Positions 1 to 12,309 of a stretch of 64,000 nucleotides of DNA are shown piece after piece (position 1 is the first letter of the stretch; each line of letters opens with the position of its first letter). The stretch is from Cardiocondyla obscurior (lineage: Eukaryota; Arthropoda; Insecta; Hymenoptera; Formicidae): assembly GCF_019399895.1 (NCBI RefSeq), contig NC_091877.1:2418001-2482000 (forward strand), written 5' to 3'. A program made the position numbers and the translations under genes. A model generated the notes under the pieces. That model was not told the origin of the DNA and made no database searches. It worked only from the letters and a program-made list of their open reading frames with translations.

Positions 1-700
1 TCTTAGCGGGATAAAAACGCTTGCGAGAAAGAACGTGAAAACAATACAGGAGGATTTAAATAGCGTAATTGAAATAATTTTAGGTAATTGACCATACGAA
101 TTATTACGAAATTATTTCTAAAATTTGAATTGTACGAAAATCTGTCGAGTTTTATTTTACTGACTTTTTAAATTGTTTTCCAAGTTTTCGTAATTACTAA
201 ATAACTGAGAAAGCTGTCGTATTTCTGGCCATGATTAAATCGATTTTTTAAATCATTAATTGCTGACTAATTGTTTCGCAGCAATAAAGCGTGGTGTAAA
301 CAATCAACGACCGTTGGAGTATCGATTAATATTCGAACAACCCCACATTTTTTTTTTTTTTTTTTAATAATTTTAATTTATTAAAACATGAAACAATCAT
401 ATTTAAATAGCGCAGATTTAGTAACTTTACATTTTTTAGATTCGATTTCAATTAAAGGCATTTGACACTTAATTAGCGTGGAATATCAGCCAGTGATAAA
501 TACACCAAAAAAGTATATATATATATGTATCGAGATTGAAAGAGATTAAGTGATTACGGTAGGTGTCGAGTCAGGGTGTGCATATTCGTTTCACGCGAGC
601 GTATGAAAAAGGCAAAAAGGCAATCGCGAATGAACGGCCATTTCCAAGTGACAGACACGTCACTACGGAGGGAGTGGGCGATGGATAACGAGAAGCGTAC
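1..700. other. AT-rich stretch, no gene seen
   Basis: AT-rich sequence with a poly-T run near 349-365 and a short TA repeat near 516-526. No open frame of useful length, no paired splice sites and no RNA gene seen. It probably belongs to an intron or spacer of whatever lies left of the window. Confidence 0.6.
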
Positions 701-884
701 TCACGTAGCTATTCCGGCGGGTGGGTACATTGCCCGCGGGCGTCGATGAGGAGCAACGCTGAAGGACGAGCTACCGTACCCCGGGCGTCCTATGTACCGA
801 ACACGAGAACTTGGCGCGCCGTGCCGATTTACCCGCAGCAGTCCCCTGTCCTCGCCGCGTGGACGTAGCGCACCCGCACATATC

Positions 885-1013
885 CCCGACGTCGTCGTCG
901 TTGTTGCTGTCGTCGTAATCGTCGTCGTCGTCCTCCTCGTCGTCCTCGTCGCCGTCGTCGTCCCCGTCCCCGTTCTCGTTCTCGTCCTCGTCGTCGTTCG
1001 CGTCCCCGTCTCT

Positions 1014-1046
<33 letters not shown>

Positions 1047-1072
1047 ACCGTTACCGTCGCCGTCGCGTAACG
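885..1072. repeat. GTC/GAC triplet and CCCCGT hexamer repeat
   Basis: Nearly uninterrupted GTC-GTC triplets with CTC variants run from about 885 to 960, followed by CCCCGT/CTCGTT hexamers to about 1072. Read on the minus strand in one frame this gives a long Asp/Glu/Gly tract that ends at a stop at 771-773. In another frame it gives Thr/Gly/Arg. It is an imperfect microsatellite-derived tract. Confidence 0.85.
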
Positions 1073-1327
1073 TCGTCGTCCGTATCGTGAGGACAACTGG
1101 TCGTCGACGTACGCCCCGTCAGCCGGATAATGGCCTTCGGTAGTTACGCGGCGGTCGACCGCACTGCGGGTACGCGTAGGCGAACAGCCGGCCGGCCGGC
1201 GGTAGTAACCCGTAACACGAGGGATCGGTAGACGGCGCACCACCACACCAGCACCCACCAGACGCACCACCGACGGATATAGATAGCTCCGAGAGGAAGA
1301 GATCCGGACGGCACAACAGCACTGCTT

Positions 1328-2011
1328 CTAGCGATCGAGGAGACGCGCGACCGTTGCCTCCGCTACCAGCTCTTCGACGGCCTGAGAAACGAGGAACTTC
1401 CGGGGGCAGCGACAATCGGAGCGAGCACAACTGCCATCTTCAACATTGTCGTCAGCGTGGCGAGGATCGTCGACTTTCTCGTCGTTAGCAGCGGCATCTT
1501 GCTTATCGCGGAGGTTATCTTCATTGTCGTCGTCATCCTCGTCGTCGTTCTCATCACCGGATTTCTCGACGGTAGCGCGATCCTCCTGTTGACAGTCGTC
1601 GCAGTGGTCCTGGCAGCGATAATCGGCACCACGTTCGTTGTAATCGTGCTCGCGGTAATTGATCTCGCGCGCGACTTTCTCGTCGATCGTGCCTTTGTCA
1701 TGCTCGTGGAACGACAACTCCGTGTCGCGAGCCAGCTTGCCATACCCCAGGTAATCCAGCGGCACCTGCCAGCCGCAGCAGGTCGACGACTGCTGATTGC
1801 TATGGCTCTCCGGTGCTACCCCAACGATCCGCTTGAGAAAAAGTTTCACTGGAGAATGCGATCCAACAACCACTACCGCCACTATCAACGCCGTACGTGC
1901 CGTCGCACCGATATCGACTCCGTTTTGCCAGCACCGCCCTGGTCTTGCCGCTCTCGACAGCGAGTTCGAGTTATTTGCAAGCGACGATGCGGCACGCTCG
2001 GCAGCCCGCAT
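1328..2011 (-). CDS. Long acidic open frame, doubtful
   Basis: A 227-residue open frame with no recognised domain. The N-terminal third is mixed. Residues about 70-130 are charged, and about 135-185 are strongly acidic with Asp/Glu/Asn runs. The Asp run coincides with the GAC triplet repeat, and a 200-residue antisense frame (1457-2059, plus) covers the same bases with hydrophobic residues. In GC-rich repeat DNA stop codons are rare, so length alone is weak evidence. A disordered acidic exon of an unknown gene on the minus strand remains possible. No convincing acceptor or donor pair was found at its ends. Confidence 0.15.
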   Translation of the reverse strand: MRAAERAASSLANNSNSLSRAARPGRCWQNGVDIGATARTALIVAVVVVGSHSPVKLFLKRIVGVAPESHSNQQSSTCCGWQVPLDYLGYGKLARDTELSFHEHDKGTIDEKVAREINYREHDYNERGADYRCQDHCDDCQQEDRATVEKSGDENDDEDDDDNEDNLRDKQDAAANDEKVDDPRHADDNVEDGSCARSDCRCPRKFLVSQAVEELVAEATVARLLDR

Positions 2012-2089
2012 AAGCGGCGGCCGCCTCTTCCACGAGGCCGACGACGACCATTCACCTAGAGAACACCCACCACTACACCACTACCACTG

Positions 2090-2150
2090 CGAACGCTACC
2101 GGCACCGTCGCCGCCACCGTCGCCGCCATCATCACCACCATCATCATCAC
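2090..2150. repeat. CGC/CAC/CAT triplet repeat
   Basis: Runs of CGCCAC followed by CATCACCAC triplets. In the plus frame this reads as Arg/His then eight His residues. Typical of the triplet-rich block around it. Confidence 0.75.
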
Positions 2151-2254
2151 TACCGGCCACCGCCACCCTGAAGTCACGCTGACCTCCCACTGACTCTCGC
2201 CTCCTTTGACACACCTTTCACCTCGCCCTCTCTGCTGCTGTTGCCGCTTCTTCT

Positions 2255-2312
2255 TCTTCTCTATCTCTGACCTCGTTCTTTCTTTCTTTCTTCCTACCTT
2301 CCTTCCTTCCGG
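2255..2312. repeat. Pyrimidine tract (CTT)n, (TTTC)n, (CCTT)n
   Basis: Consecutive short pyrimidine microsatellites, CTT then TTTC then CCTT, within a longer CT-rich stretch reaching back to about 2180. Confidence 0.75.
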
Positions 2313-5300
2313 TCGGCTCGCGTACACGCAACATTTACCCAACCAGACGAAACGACAGTAGTTCGGCGATACGTCGCATTTCGATCGACGTCGAATGCCT
2401 CACGACCTCTTCTTTCATGATTCCGGCCGTTGTATCGAGCTTTCACTCGCGCCACACACGACACACGAAAGCACCGCCGCCGCGCTTTAGCAGCTTACAC
2501 CGCGCCACCCGCGATTGTTGCCTGGCCCGACATACGGTTCTACTACTTCCCACTCGTCAACCACTGCCGCTTATTTCACTCGCCTGTAGCGGGTCCAAGC
2601 CGCCGAACTCTCCCACGGCCTTCCGCTCCGTCCGCTCTTTTCTTGATGCCGCATTTCACGCGCCTATACGTGCGTGTATGCTCTCGGCGCCGTATATATG
2701 AAAGTGCGTGCGTACGTATATCACTCGAATCTATCTTCCGGGCCGCGCGTTTACTCGACCCTTGCACCGCTGCGAGTCCTGCACCAGGAAGTAGTGTCAA
2801 TGCAGCAGGCAGGCACTCCCAGGACGTATCTCTCTCTCTGGCAATGTTCCGACCGAGCAACCCACCTTAGCACTGACGCTCTGCCCGTTTCGGGGGTGTT
2901 GTGGTGAGAGTCGTGCCTCCGTCTTTCTCACTCTCTCCCCGTTTATCTCTCTTCTTCGCACCCCTATTCGTCCGTCGAGTGCCGTCTCGTTTTCACCATC
3001 GCGCTCAGTCAGGTTATCCTTTTCCCTCCAGTTAGGGCTCCGCCACACAAGCTACCCTGCGCCCCGGGAGCCAATACCAACCCATGTGGAAGCCCCGACG
3101 CGAGACGTTGACGATGACTTGCGAACCCAACCGAAGCTAGCCGAGCCTCCACCTTTCTCTCCCACTCGTCCCGACTCCCTACTGTAGAGGGTGAGCCAAC
3201 GACCACCCTAGCACGCAGGTGCCGCCTCTGAAAGCTCGCCGAGCCCGCAAAACACGACGACGCGCGGCCATGTGGCAGCACCAACAGGACCGGCTACGGA
3301 GACCAGCACTATTCGCCCTCGATATAACGCGAGACCATGTGGAAACCTCGAGGCGGCGACGCGCCGACAGGAACGTACTCGCGTCGACACTCGTTCTATC
3401 CATCCCCAGGTAGCCTGAATAAATCTAACATTGTTGCTGTAAAAAAATCACGTATTCTCGCAACGCCCATTCGCGCGATTTACGCTCGAGAGATATCGTC
3501 GTTTCCCAGTGATTAGCTTACTTGGAGAAATAACACTTGTTTAACGCATTAAAAAAATTTTAATTGCCATCAAGCACCACCGCGACACGTAACGTTAATT
3601 TAATATTTTATTTTTAACAGAAATTAATTAAAAAATTTATTAGAAAAGTTCCTATCTTAGCTGCTAACAATTTAATATGTTTTATTGCATTGAGATTAAG
3701 CGAGGAAATATTTTTGGTTGATGGCAAAATTAATATTTACCGGAAATTAATTCAGATTGTCAAGTTAATTATATTATTTCGCTTTTTAAAGCAAAGCGTA
3801 CGTATTGTCAAAACCCGGCGTACAATAATTCAACGGGGAGGGGTGCAATTCTTTTTTTTTTTTCTCGTACATTACGTTCCGCGCAAAGGTCGAGTTCCAT
3901 TATGTGATTACCGGCTTTTCATCGCGCTCGCATTCCACAGCGGAACGTAAAATAGCTTGAATCTTTCGAACAGAGGAATCTTTGAAATACGCATTGACGA
4001 TGCATGGACAAGGACATTCAATCCCTTTACAGATTCGAAACGTGAAAATTTTAATTACACGCTTCTCGTAGCGAGGAGGGGGAGGGGGGCATCGTTAACA
4101 GCGAGCCTTGTCAACGTAACGGGACAATTAGACGATGATGTGTGAAAAAGTAAGCCGTTCACCTGATACACTTGCTTTTCAGTAGAAAAGACTAATTCGC
4201 GTACGGCACTGAACACGAGGTTTGCCGAGAACCGGCGAGCCAGCCTGTATTCCTGTCTCTCTGTTCCTCAGCATCTCTATATCTGTCTCTCTCGCCTCCC
4301 CTTTCTCCTTCTCTAGTCTGTGTGTTCAGCAACCCCGCGTACCTCCCCCTTGGCCTCCCTATCGTTGTTCTCTCCGCGAGGTATCCTAGTCGATACTGAC
4401 ACTGCTGGTGCGAGGTCGACTCGTCAGAGGGTGCTGAAGGGAGTGCAGAAATGGAGACGAGGCGCGGGGGATGACGCGAAAGAAAAAAAAAAAGGAAAAA
4501 AAAAATTAAAAAAAAATAAAAAAAAAATAATAAAAAAATAAAGGCGCTCCCAAATCTCACTCCTTTTGCCGCTACCACTCGGATATATACGCTTCGTTCG
4601 TCTCTCTGCGTCAATCTGTCGCGGTTCACTCCCCGTTTATCTCATCGTTGAAATTGCACGACAGAAAACGGACGCCTTATCTAATATCTCTTGGGATGGA
4701 TCGAACGCGAGTTCGACCTCTTTATCTTTCTCTAGTTTCTTCATATACTTCTTTTTTTTTTCCTTTTTTTTACGCGCATTATGCTATTACTTTTTCATCC
4801 CTTTACTCAATTCAGGATTATTCATAGGCATTCGTCAGCGTTATTTCACGCGATCGTTTAATATACATTCGATCGCGCATCGGCCAGACTCGTCTTGTAT
4901 ATTCTCATTGGCGACATCCTATATTAGAATCGCCGTGCATTCGATACGGACGTATTGAGCGTGTGCGTTCGCGCCATTTCTTGACCGTGTTTCTGAACGC
5001 TAAATGCGGCTGCTTCATTCTGAGATTTATTTATTCAATATGAATATCAGATTAGATGTAAAAATGGAGTGAGCAAGCCACCGCGCTTTCACCCACATTC
5101 AGAGTACCTAATGAAAACGATCTACTCCTTTTTAGTTTAATTTTTCTTTCATATATATATATTTTTATTTATTTATTTTTTTTTTTTTTTTTATAAAACA
5201 CACCTAGAAAACTATTAATATGGCTGATCAGTTTAAAATTATTAAGTCCCGTTAAAACGTGAGAAAATTCTCATAATTGTCAAAAATAAAACACACTTAA

Positions 5301-6840
5301 CGATTTAAAAGTGAGAAGGATCTATTAATGACTAAAAATAAAAGTAAAAGAAAAAAAATAAAGAACCCAACAAGTAGGTATAAAAAGGATATCCGCAAAG
5401 ATCTGAAAGTGTTTTCCGATATCTCGAATAGTTTCGAAATAGTTCCGTTCAATATTCTCTTTGCGTTATCAGATGTATCAATTTTATCCCCCTTTCATCC
5501 AACTAAATATACATATCCGTGTATCTTGTTATAACGCCGGAGAGATTTATGGTTTTTGTCAAAGGTCTAATTTGGCAAAGAGCCGCGGTAAAATTTCACC
5601 GGTAAATTAGAATTGTGCTACGAGAACGTTGATAATAAATTAAAAGCGATATGCTATTTATTGAAATTCGGCCTGGCGGGGGGGGGGCGAGGGCCGGCCG
5701 GCGCGGCGAGCCGACGTTAATCGAAAACAGGAAAGTTGCATGGGTTTACAGCAAACTGGTAACGCGGCGCGACCTCAGATATGTAACGGGCTGCAGCGCG
5801 CCACGCCAGTTTGATAGGGTATGTGTGAGGTATTTCCGGTAGCTGGTATCCACACGCTTGCACGCCGGTATCCCCAAAGTAAGCGGTATGCGTCAAGTTG
5901 TTGTTTCGCGCAGCACCCGGCAGTAGAATTCCTCGAAGGCCCGGGCGATTGTGCGATGCCTTTGCACGACACATGGATACACGGTCTCCGCTTTTCCCCT
6001 CCCCCCCCCTCTCCTCCCCCCGGCCCGCGATCTGATCGGAGCTTACTCGCGTAATCGAAATTTCGATAGAATTCGAAACAGTCGGCGACGCCGACGAGCG
6101 CTCCCGCGTCACCGTGCGCGACGTGTCCGGATGGAACATCAACGGTATCAATAATTCATGTGCCAATGAGACGATGGCCGACTATAAATTCACCTTCGCG
6201 GCCTGTCGCTAAATTGTTCGATCGCGTTATATCGGAACGACGGTACCGCGCGCGCATTTCGCAAAAGGGTCCGAGACATCATCCCGCAGCTTAGCCCTGA
6301 GGATTTTAACCCGAGGATTTAGTCACGGCGGTACAGCAGAAAGCTCGTCCTGTCACCGGGTTTTAACGACTTTCCCACCTTTCGATCGCATTTCGAGAAA
6401 TCCTCTTTTATCAAGTCTTAATGGACCACGTTACTTTTATAGTTTTATATATACGTCGCGCGGTGCGCTACATACAACGTGCGCTGCACAAGAAACGCAG
6501 TTGTGCCGCCGCGTACGTGAAAACGCACTTTGCCGGCTGTGAATTTATTCGTGTCTATAAAACCGAACGTGAAATCATACTAGAAATTTATCTCGCGTTT
6601 GTACATAAAATATTTTTAATTGAATTACCCGTTACCGCGCGAAAACGATTTTATAACGGCGCTATAAGCTCTCGCTATTCATTTAATAACGTGGTAAGCA
6701 CGCTTTATAATAAGCGTGGCAATTGAATTAAATTAACGACGCGTCAACTTAGTTTTTTTATTTTTTTTTATGTTATTTTATAAGTTCCAGCACGTTATCA
6801 TTTCCAAATAGTTTTAACAAAATTATTAACACTTACGCAT

Positions 6841-6860
6841 GTAAAACAATATTGTTTTAC
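6841..6860. repeat. Perfect 20-bp palindrome
   Basis: Two ten-base arms (GTAAAACAAT and its reverse complement) abut without a spacer. It lies in AT-rich spacer with no gene nearby. Possible binding site for a dimeric factor, or chance. Confidence 0.8.
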
Positions 6861-9800
6861 GCGAGAGCGCGAAAGTGGAAACGATCTGGGAATAACCCGA
6901 CGCGTGCCAAATACTAGACCGTATTTCCCTAAGGTATTCTCAATTTGAAAGATAGATAGCTGGCCCGGAGTATCGACATTCTCGATAGATTCAGTTCACG
7001 CACTCAATTATTCTAATAAAAAATATATAACTTTAGCGGCGTCGCGTAGAAAAATAGAGCATATATTTTGATCGGCATGTGCCGTGTCAAAGTATTGTCA
7101 AATAAAAAAAATTATCGACTGATTAAAAATATTCTCTCAGTCGCAGGGTTCGTATAATCTCGCGGTAATAAATAAAAATAGTAATCCAGATATTCAGATC
7201 GTAATTCGAAATGCGTGGCACTTAGATAAACACGATCGACGCTGCAAAATATACATTCGCTATGATAGCTATCGCGGTTGCAATGTAGCAACGTGGGATC
7301 ATGGTATCATAAGCATTATCGAGTTTCGTCATCTAGCTCCATTGAATAGGGCTGCCTGCTCTTCAAGCATCGTTGAAAATAAATCGCCGACCGCATCGAA
7401 TAATTTAACGACCGCAGGAGCTTCGCGCTTCAAGATAGCAGCACTTTAACTTCCGTATGTTAATAACGTGTGTTCCAGCGTCGCGCTAACGTCGAAAATA
7501 AAAGTCAACGAGGTATCCCGTACAATTATTTGTTGCAACGATCAATTCAGTTATATCCGATATGCTACTTGATTTCACTTCGAAAAATCTTTCGATATCT
7601 ATCTCGTGTGCGAACGTACATATAATATTTCGTATTCTTCTACTTAATATATTCTGTTAGCATTGATCGTCTACTAATTTAATTAAACAGCGGGATATCA
7701 AGCTACTAAATTAAAAAAAAAAAAAATAGAAAAAAAGAGAGTGTCAGCTTACAATTTGTACTATAAATTGCAAAAATATTTGACAGAAAAGTTGTAAGGT
7801 GATAAAACTGAAAGCCTATCTTGTCACATAAACGTCTTACGTCGTGCTCAAATATGCGAGGAAAACATATTTTCCCGATACTCCCGAAGACTACGTGTGA
7901 ACTTTGTCATAAAATCCAGCCGCGGGGAAACGTGCACGCGTAATTCGAAAGTGCACGGGGTAGCTACAAGTAATTATCAAGTTGACTGGTGCAGACATGC
8001 CGCGCGCCTATTATCCCACAGGATCCTAAACTCTAATAACTGTTTCATCCGGAAGCATTTAAGAAGACGTCACTCGTGTATCCCGTTACCGCATTTTCTT
8101 AACTAGACATCATTCCGGACGGGTGCCTACGGGCCCCTTTCCGCCGTCTATAACGATGTTACCCCGAGCTACGGTCTCTCCCGGGAGTGAACGTCGTGCT
8201 TTAACGTCGCTGAAAGATCAGAACTAGGGCGAATGATGTCGGTGACAGACGGACCGGGACGACACCTTTGGGAATGCGCGAAGAGAGGAACAGGGAAACC
8301 GATCAGTTCCCTGCTTTCGAGAAAGAAGCTCGACATCGACTTGCTTATCGTTAAATCATTTCTCTCACGTGAGACGACCGCGAGAAGAAAGTAACAGCTG
8401 AGATCGTCGTTACATATACTTTTACTTTTATCTCTATTTTATTAATTTAACCATTTACTAAATCGTTTAAACAATCTTATTAATTTATTTTTACAAATTA
8501 AAAAGACTGCTAAAAAAGAAAAAAAAAAAAGAAATTAATCTCGTTTAAGTACACAAAACTTGACATGACAAGAAACATAAATTTTTGCGAAAGAACCAGT
8601 TGTTTATTTATACAGAATAATTATCAGTTATATCGCAATTCTGAAAGCGAGATGCTAACTTTCTAAAGGTGTCGACGTTAAACAGAAGTAACTACCTTAA
8701 CCGGCAGTAGTTGGCCCCATTCAGCATTGAACAGCGCGAGGCGGGTTCTGCAGTTTCAATTCCGGATAGTACGGCGTAATAATCGCTTATATCCCCACGG
8801 TGTGTCGCCGTCGTAAGTAAAGTATGCATAATAAAATTTGAGAAGGTGTAAGACTCGATGCCGGCACAGCGTCTTGGAAAATAGCTATTGCTGTTGGCCC
8901 GTTTTTCACGACGGCAGCTAAATGGTCGATGCCACTACTGTAAAACTGGTGCGACTCGCAGTAAAAACGCGAAGGCGTTTATGTTTCCTCTCGTACGCTC
9001 TATTTCGATATTACGACACTTTCTTACGTTTCGCGAAAATGTACGTTGTCCAAAGATACGTATTTCGACTTCGGTCGCGTTTTAAGGCCGAATCTTGTTG
9101 CGTTGAAAATTCGACGCTTATCTTCGCGTTAGGCGAAACATCAGCAAAGCACGTCGTACGATCTCGTGAGGTTGAAAACTTGGCGCCGGCACGAGGGGCC
9201 GATAATTATACTCCCGGTAAAATTTCAAGATCGAATAGAAATAGGGCTAATCGACTGCGCAAAGAAATGAATAAAAATATCAGCGCGTGACACACATTGC
9301 ACGTCGTTCGCAGAAGGGCACGAAGACGCTATTTTAACGCATGCTGCACAATAATCGGCCGAGCGTTACACGTGACGACGGTCGCACCTTCTGAACGCCG
9401 TTCCGTATATATACATAGCGACGCGAGTGTCCCAAAAGGGGTTGCCATAATTTACAGAAAGCGCGCAAACACTCATTTAAACTCCAACGCCGCTTCAACC
9501 CCATTATCTTGAGGTTAAAGGTGGACCCCAAAGAGCAAGTCGGCAAACGGGCGGATACGAACAGTCGTTGAAACGGAGATAGAACGGAGATCTCGCGCTA
9601 TTACTACCGACTGGTCGTAGAAGGGGAGAGAGGGGCCGGAGCGAACTATAATGGGGTTTCGGCTTATCTCGCAGCCCTGAAAGTTTTCCCTTCCTCCTCC
9701 TCCCCCCCCTCCCCCTCCCCCCGTGCAACGACACGGAGGCGGCACGGAAACGAGTTGCGCACGGACGTGGAGACGAGAGATCGTTCGATGCGTAAGACCA

Positions 9801-11053
9801 CATTAATTACCACCGCGTCCCGAAGACCAGCCATCCCCCGACGTAACCGTCTCTGCCAGCCCGCGATTACTGCGACCCTATCTCCAGCCGTTTCTCTCCC
9901 AGCCTCTCTCCTGCTCGCGTTCTCTCCCTCGAACGTCGGAAATTTCAACCGCACCGGTTGAACTTTTATCATGATTAAGGAAGATCGCTTCTGCCTGACG
10001 TCAGAGAGATTCTACGCGAGTAGTCCGATTAATAATTCGCGATACAAGGGAAAAGGGCGAACTTACCCCGCGACCGTCACTTTACCACCCCCGGGAGGTG
10101 GCACATCGGGGCAAACTTGTCTTCCGTTACATCCGCGTAGGAACGAAACCGATCGCCGTCTTGCGTCTTTGGAAACTCGAAACGCGCTCGAGAGTAACTT
10201 TCCAGAGCAATTAAAGGAACGATTGGAGTAAATGGCGCAATTTTCAATGATCTGCCGTTTAGGACGTTTAGAGTTTAGGGACAGGTGTTTGATCGAGTGG
10301 AGGGAAGAGGAAAGAAAAGAAAAAAAAAGTAAGTTCTACATGACGAAATGAGGGCAGCGTTAATGTTAACGAGGAAAGAGCAATTGTGATAAAGCGGGGA
10401 AATAAAGTGCCAAGTAAGGCGTGCGAAATACGAATCAGCGCGTTACACGTGTACGCGCGTACGTAGAGAGAATGCTGTATTCAGCGAGATTATTCGATGC
10501 AATCCACATCCATATATCTATCCGTGCAAGTGTGAGACACGTACACGGGACGCGCGACCCTATTCGGCTCTAAGACGTTGCGCTCTTGAGAGCGGCGGTT
10601 GCAGTTTTCTCGCCGGTGGCTCACTGACAGCGAGAGCGAAGAAGGGAGGGAAATGCGGAAAAACAGTCACGTTTATCATGGAGCTTGGGAGGCGGAATAG
10701 CGCGAGTAGCGTAGGAGAATGGCCTACGCATAAGAATAAAGTGCTGTAATGTACAACGTCTCTCACCCTCCTCCCCTCGCCGCGAAGAAGAACTAAATGT
10801 CTGGCTGGGCGGAAGCACTCGACACAATGATTTCATTATGTAAAGTTTCTACGAAACATAATTCGGCGACACCTTTTGTATATCGTTTCTTAGTTATTAA
10901 GACCGCAATAATTGGTGAATTATGATAATTAACCGCGTACGATAAGGTATAAATTCTGGGCCGTGAACGAGAAGATTATCGTTTCGTCTTTATTCTTATG
11001 TTAATGAAATATATTTCATGATAAAAATTAAATTGACGGAACGTGAGTCTATC

Positions 11054-11092
11054 GTTCGTTTTTATTTTTTATTTTATTTTATTTTATTTCTT
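11054..11092. repeat. (TTTTA)n microsatellite
   Basis: Repeated TTTTA/TTTTTA units ending in a TTTC run. Simple repeat only. Confidence 0.75.
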
Positions 11093-12257
11093 TTTCGCTA
11101 TTTTTGTTACAAAAAATTCAACATTCTTTTCGGTTATCGCGACGGTTGTTAAACAGCAGACGCGAAACAACAAAGCAGTGTAAATATATACGAGAGAGAA
11201 TTGGTGGTCGACGTTCCGTGGAGGAAAAGGGCGTAGTACGGGCGTAGTACGGATAGGAAAGTACGCCCGACCCGAGGCCCGGCCGACATGTCCGTCTTTT
11301 TCCGCTGCGAAGGGAACGCGCAGCGGAAATATCGAGGAGTTTGCGCGACGAGGGTGCCGTGCGAGCGCGCAACGCGAGAGGGAGAACGGAGGCACCGCTG
11401 GTACATGCGCAATGGTGTATTGATCCTGCGAATTTGAGATGCACGTACCAGCATCCCAGTGGTCCAGCGGCTGTACACAATGCCATTTCTGCTCGACGTT
11501 CTTCCGGCGTATCGCGAGCGGAACGATCCGCGCGAGTAATGAGAGCCGGACCGGAGTTCGACCGGGGTATCGCCGATTGATAAGCGCCTCACGCCGGAGA
11601 TTCGAGGGTATTTCCGGATTCACGGCAGATTATGATACTCAAGAAGGGCACGGGATAAAAGCACTGTATTTAGAGAACGGGTAACGAGGGATCCGAGGAG
11701 GCCGAAGCGCAAGTATATCACGACCGTTGAATTACGTTCGATGTACCCTACACGCTCGGCTTTCGATACTCATAAATAGCGTCTCGTTGAACAAAATCGA
11801 TAAGCGTTGTAAAAATATCCGTAAATTACCGCCGTAAGCAGCTTTTAATTACAACACTTTTCATTTCAATGTAATACTTTTCGGTAGATTATTTCAACTT
11901 GTACAAAATGTTAAGATAATGATATAACGAGAACAAATGGTGCTCCGCTTAAATACGCTCCAGATTATTAAAATAATTACGAGTTAAAATCCGTGAACGT
12001 TAAGCGCGCAGGTTTAACTTTGCGTAACAGTATCTAAATGAAGATTTGATAGATTAAAAGACTTGTAAAAATGTAATACGGACAGAGGGTTGTGCTTAAT
12101 GCAACAGGTTCATAATTCTACCACTAACAATTCGCTATGTATTTTCTAAGTATTATTTTTAAGTAATTTTTAAGGTAATGACGTAGTTGGATCTTGCATA
12201 GATCTATGTGGAAATGAATTAGATGATCACGTGCTAATTTATGATTTTTCTGTGCAG

Positions 12258-12309
12258 GATGTTTCTGACGACCCTTGTTTAATCGGACTTAATTTGATCG
12301 CAAGGCAAA
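12258..12309 (+). promoter_or_regulatory. 5' UTR exon start of the acetylcholine receptor gene
   Basis: A good acceptor, TTTTTCTGTGCAG, ends at 12257, 52 bases upstream of the receptor start codon. It suggests an upstream non-coding exon spliced to the exon carrying the ATG. The upstream exon was not located. Confidence 0.5.

Larger units (their letters stand above)
701..3420. other. GC-rich low-complexity block with overlapping open frames
   Basis: This block is much richer in G+C than its surroundings and is built largely from degenerate triplet and hexamer repeats (GTC/GAC, CCCCGT, CAC/CAT) and CT-rich tracts. Because GTC and GAC are reverse complements, the same DNA reads as hydrophobic Val/Leu/Ile on the plus strand (for example 1457-2059) and as acidic Asp/Glu or Thr/Gly-rich on the minus strand (1328-2011, 701-1270). 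That mirror pattern is expected of repeat DNA and does not show coding. A good minus-strand splice donor, GTGAGTAC, reads leftward from 714, so part of the block could be a 5' exon of a gene off the left edge. AATAAA follows at about 3418. No protein family was recognised. Confidence 0.5.
3421..12257. other. Intergenic region, no supported gene
   Basis: Alternating AT-rich and CpG-rich sequence with poly-T/poly-A runs (near 3851, 4490-4540, 5177, 7712, 8520). Open frames up to about 180 codons occur (for example 11084-11623 minus, 4192-4629 minus), but they have low-complexity or frame-shadow compositions and no matching splice sites. The right end should contain the promoter and 5' UTR of the acetylcholine receptor gene, but no TATA box or initiator could be singled out. 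Confidence 0.55.

Noticed and set aside
1457..2059. 200-codon plus-strand hydrophobic frame resembling a multi-pass membrane protein
   Set aside because: The Val/Ile/Leu runs are GTC/ATC triplet repeat read in one frame, and the other strand gives an equally long acidic frame. No splice sites or homology support it.
10064..10069. Minus-strand donor GTAAGTTCG suggesting a gene on the minus strand
   Set aside because: Isolated donor-like sequence with no open frame, acceptor or second exon to pair with it.
11084..11623. 179-codon minus-strand frame upstream of the receptor
   Set aside because: Three overlapping minus frames are all open here, a sign of low stop density rather than coding. No conserved motif.
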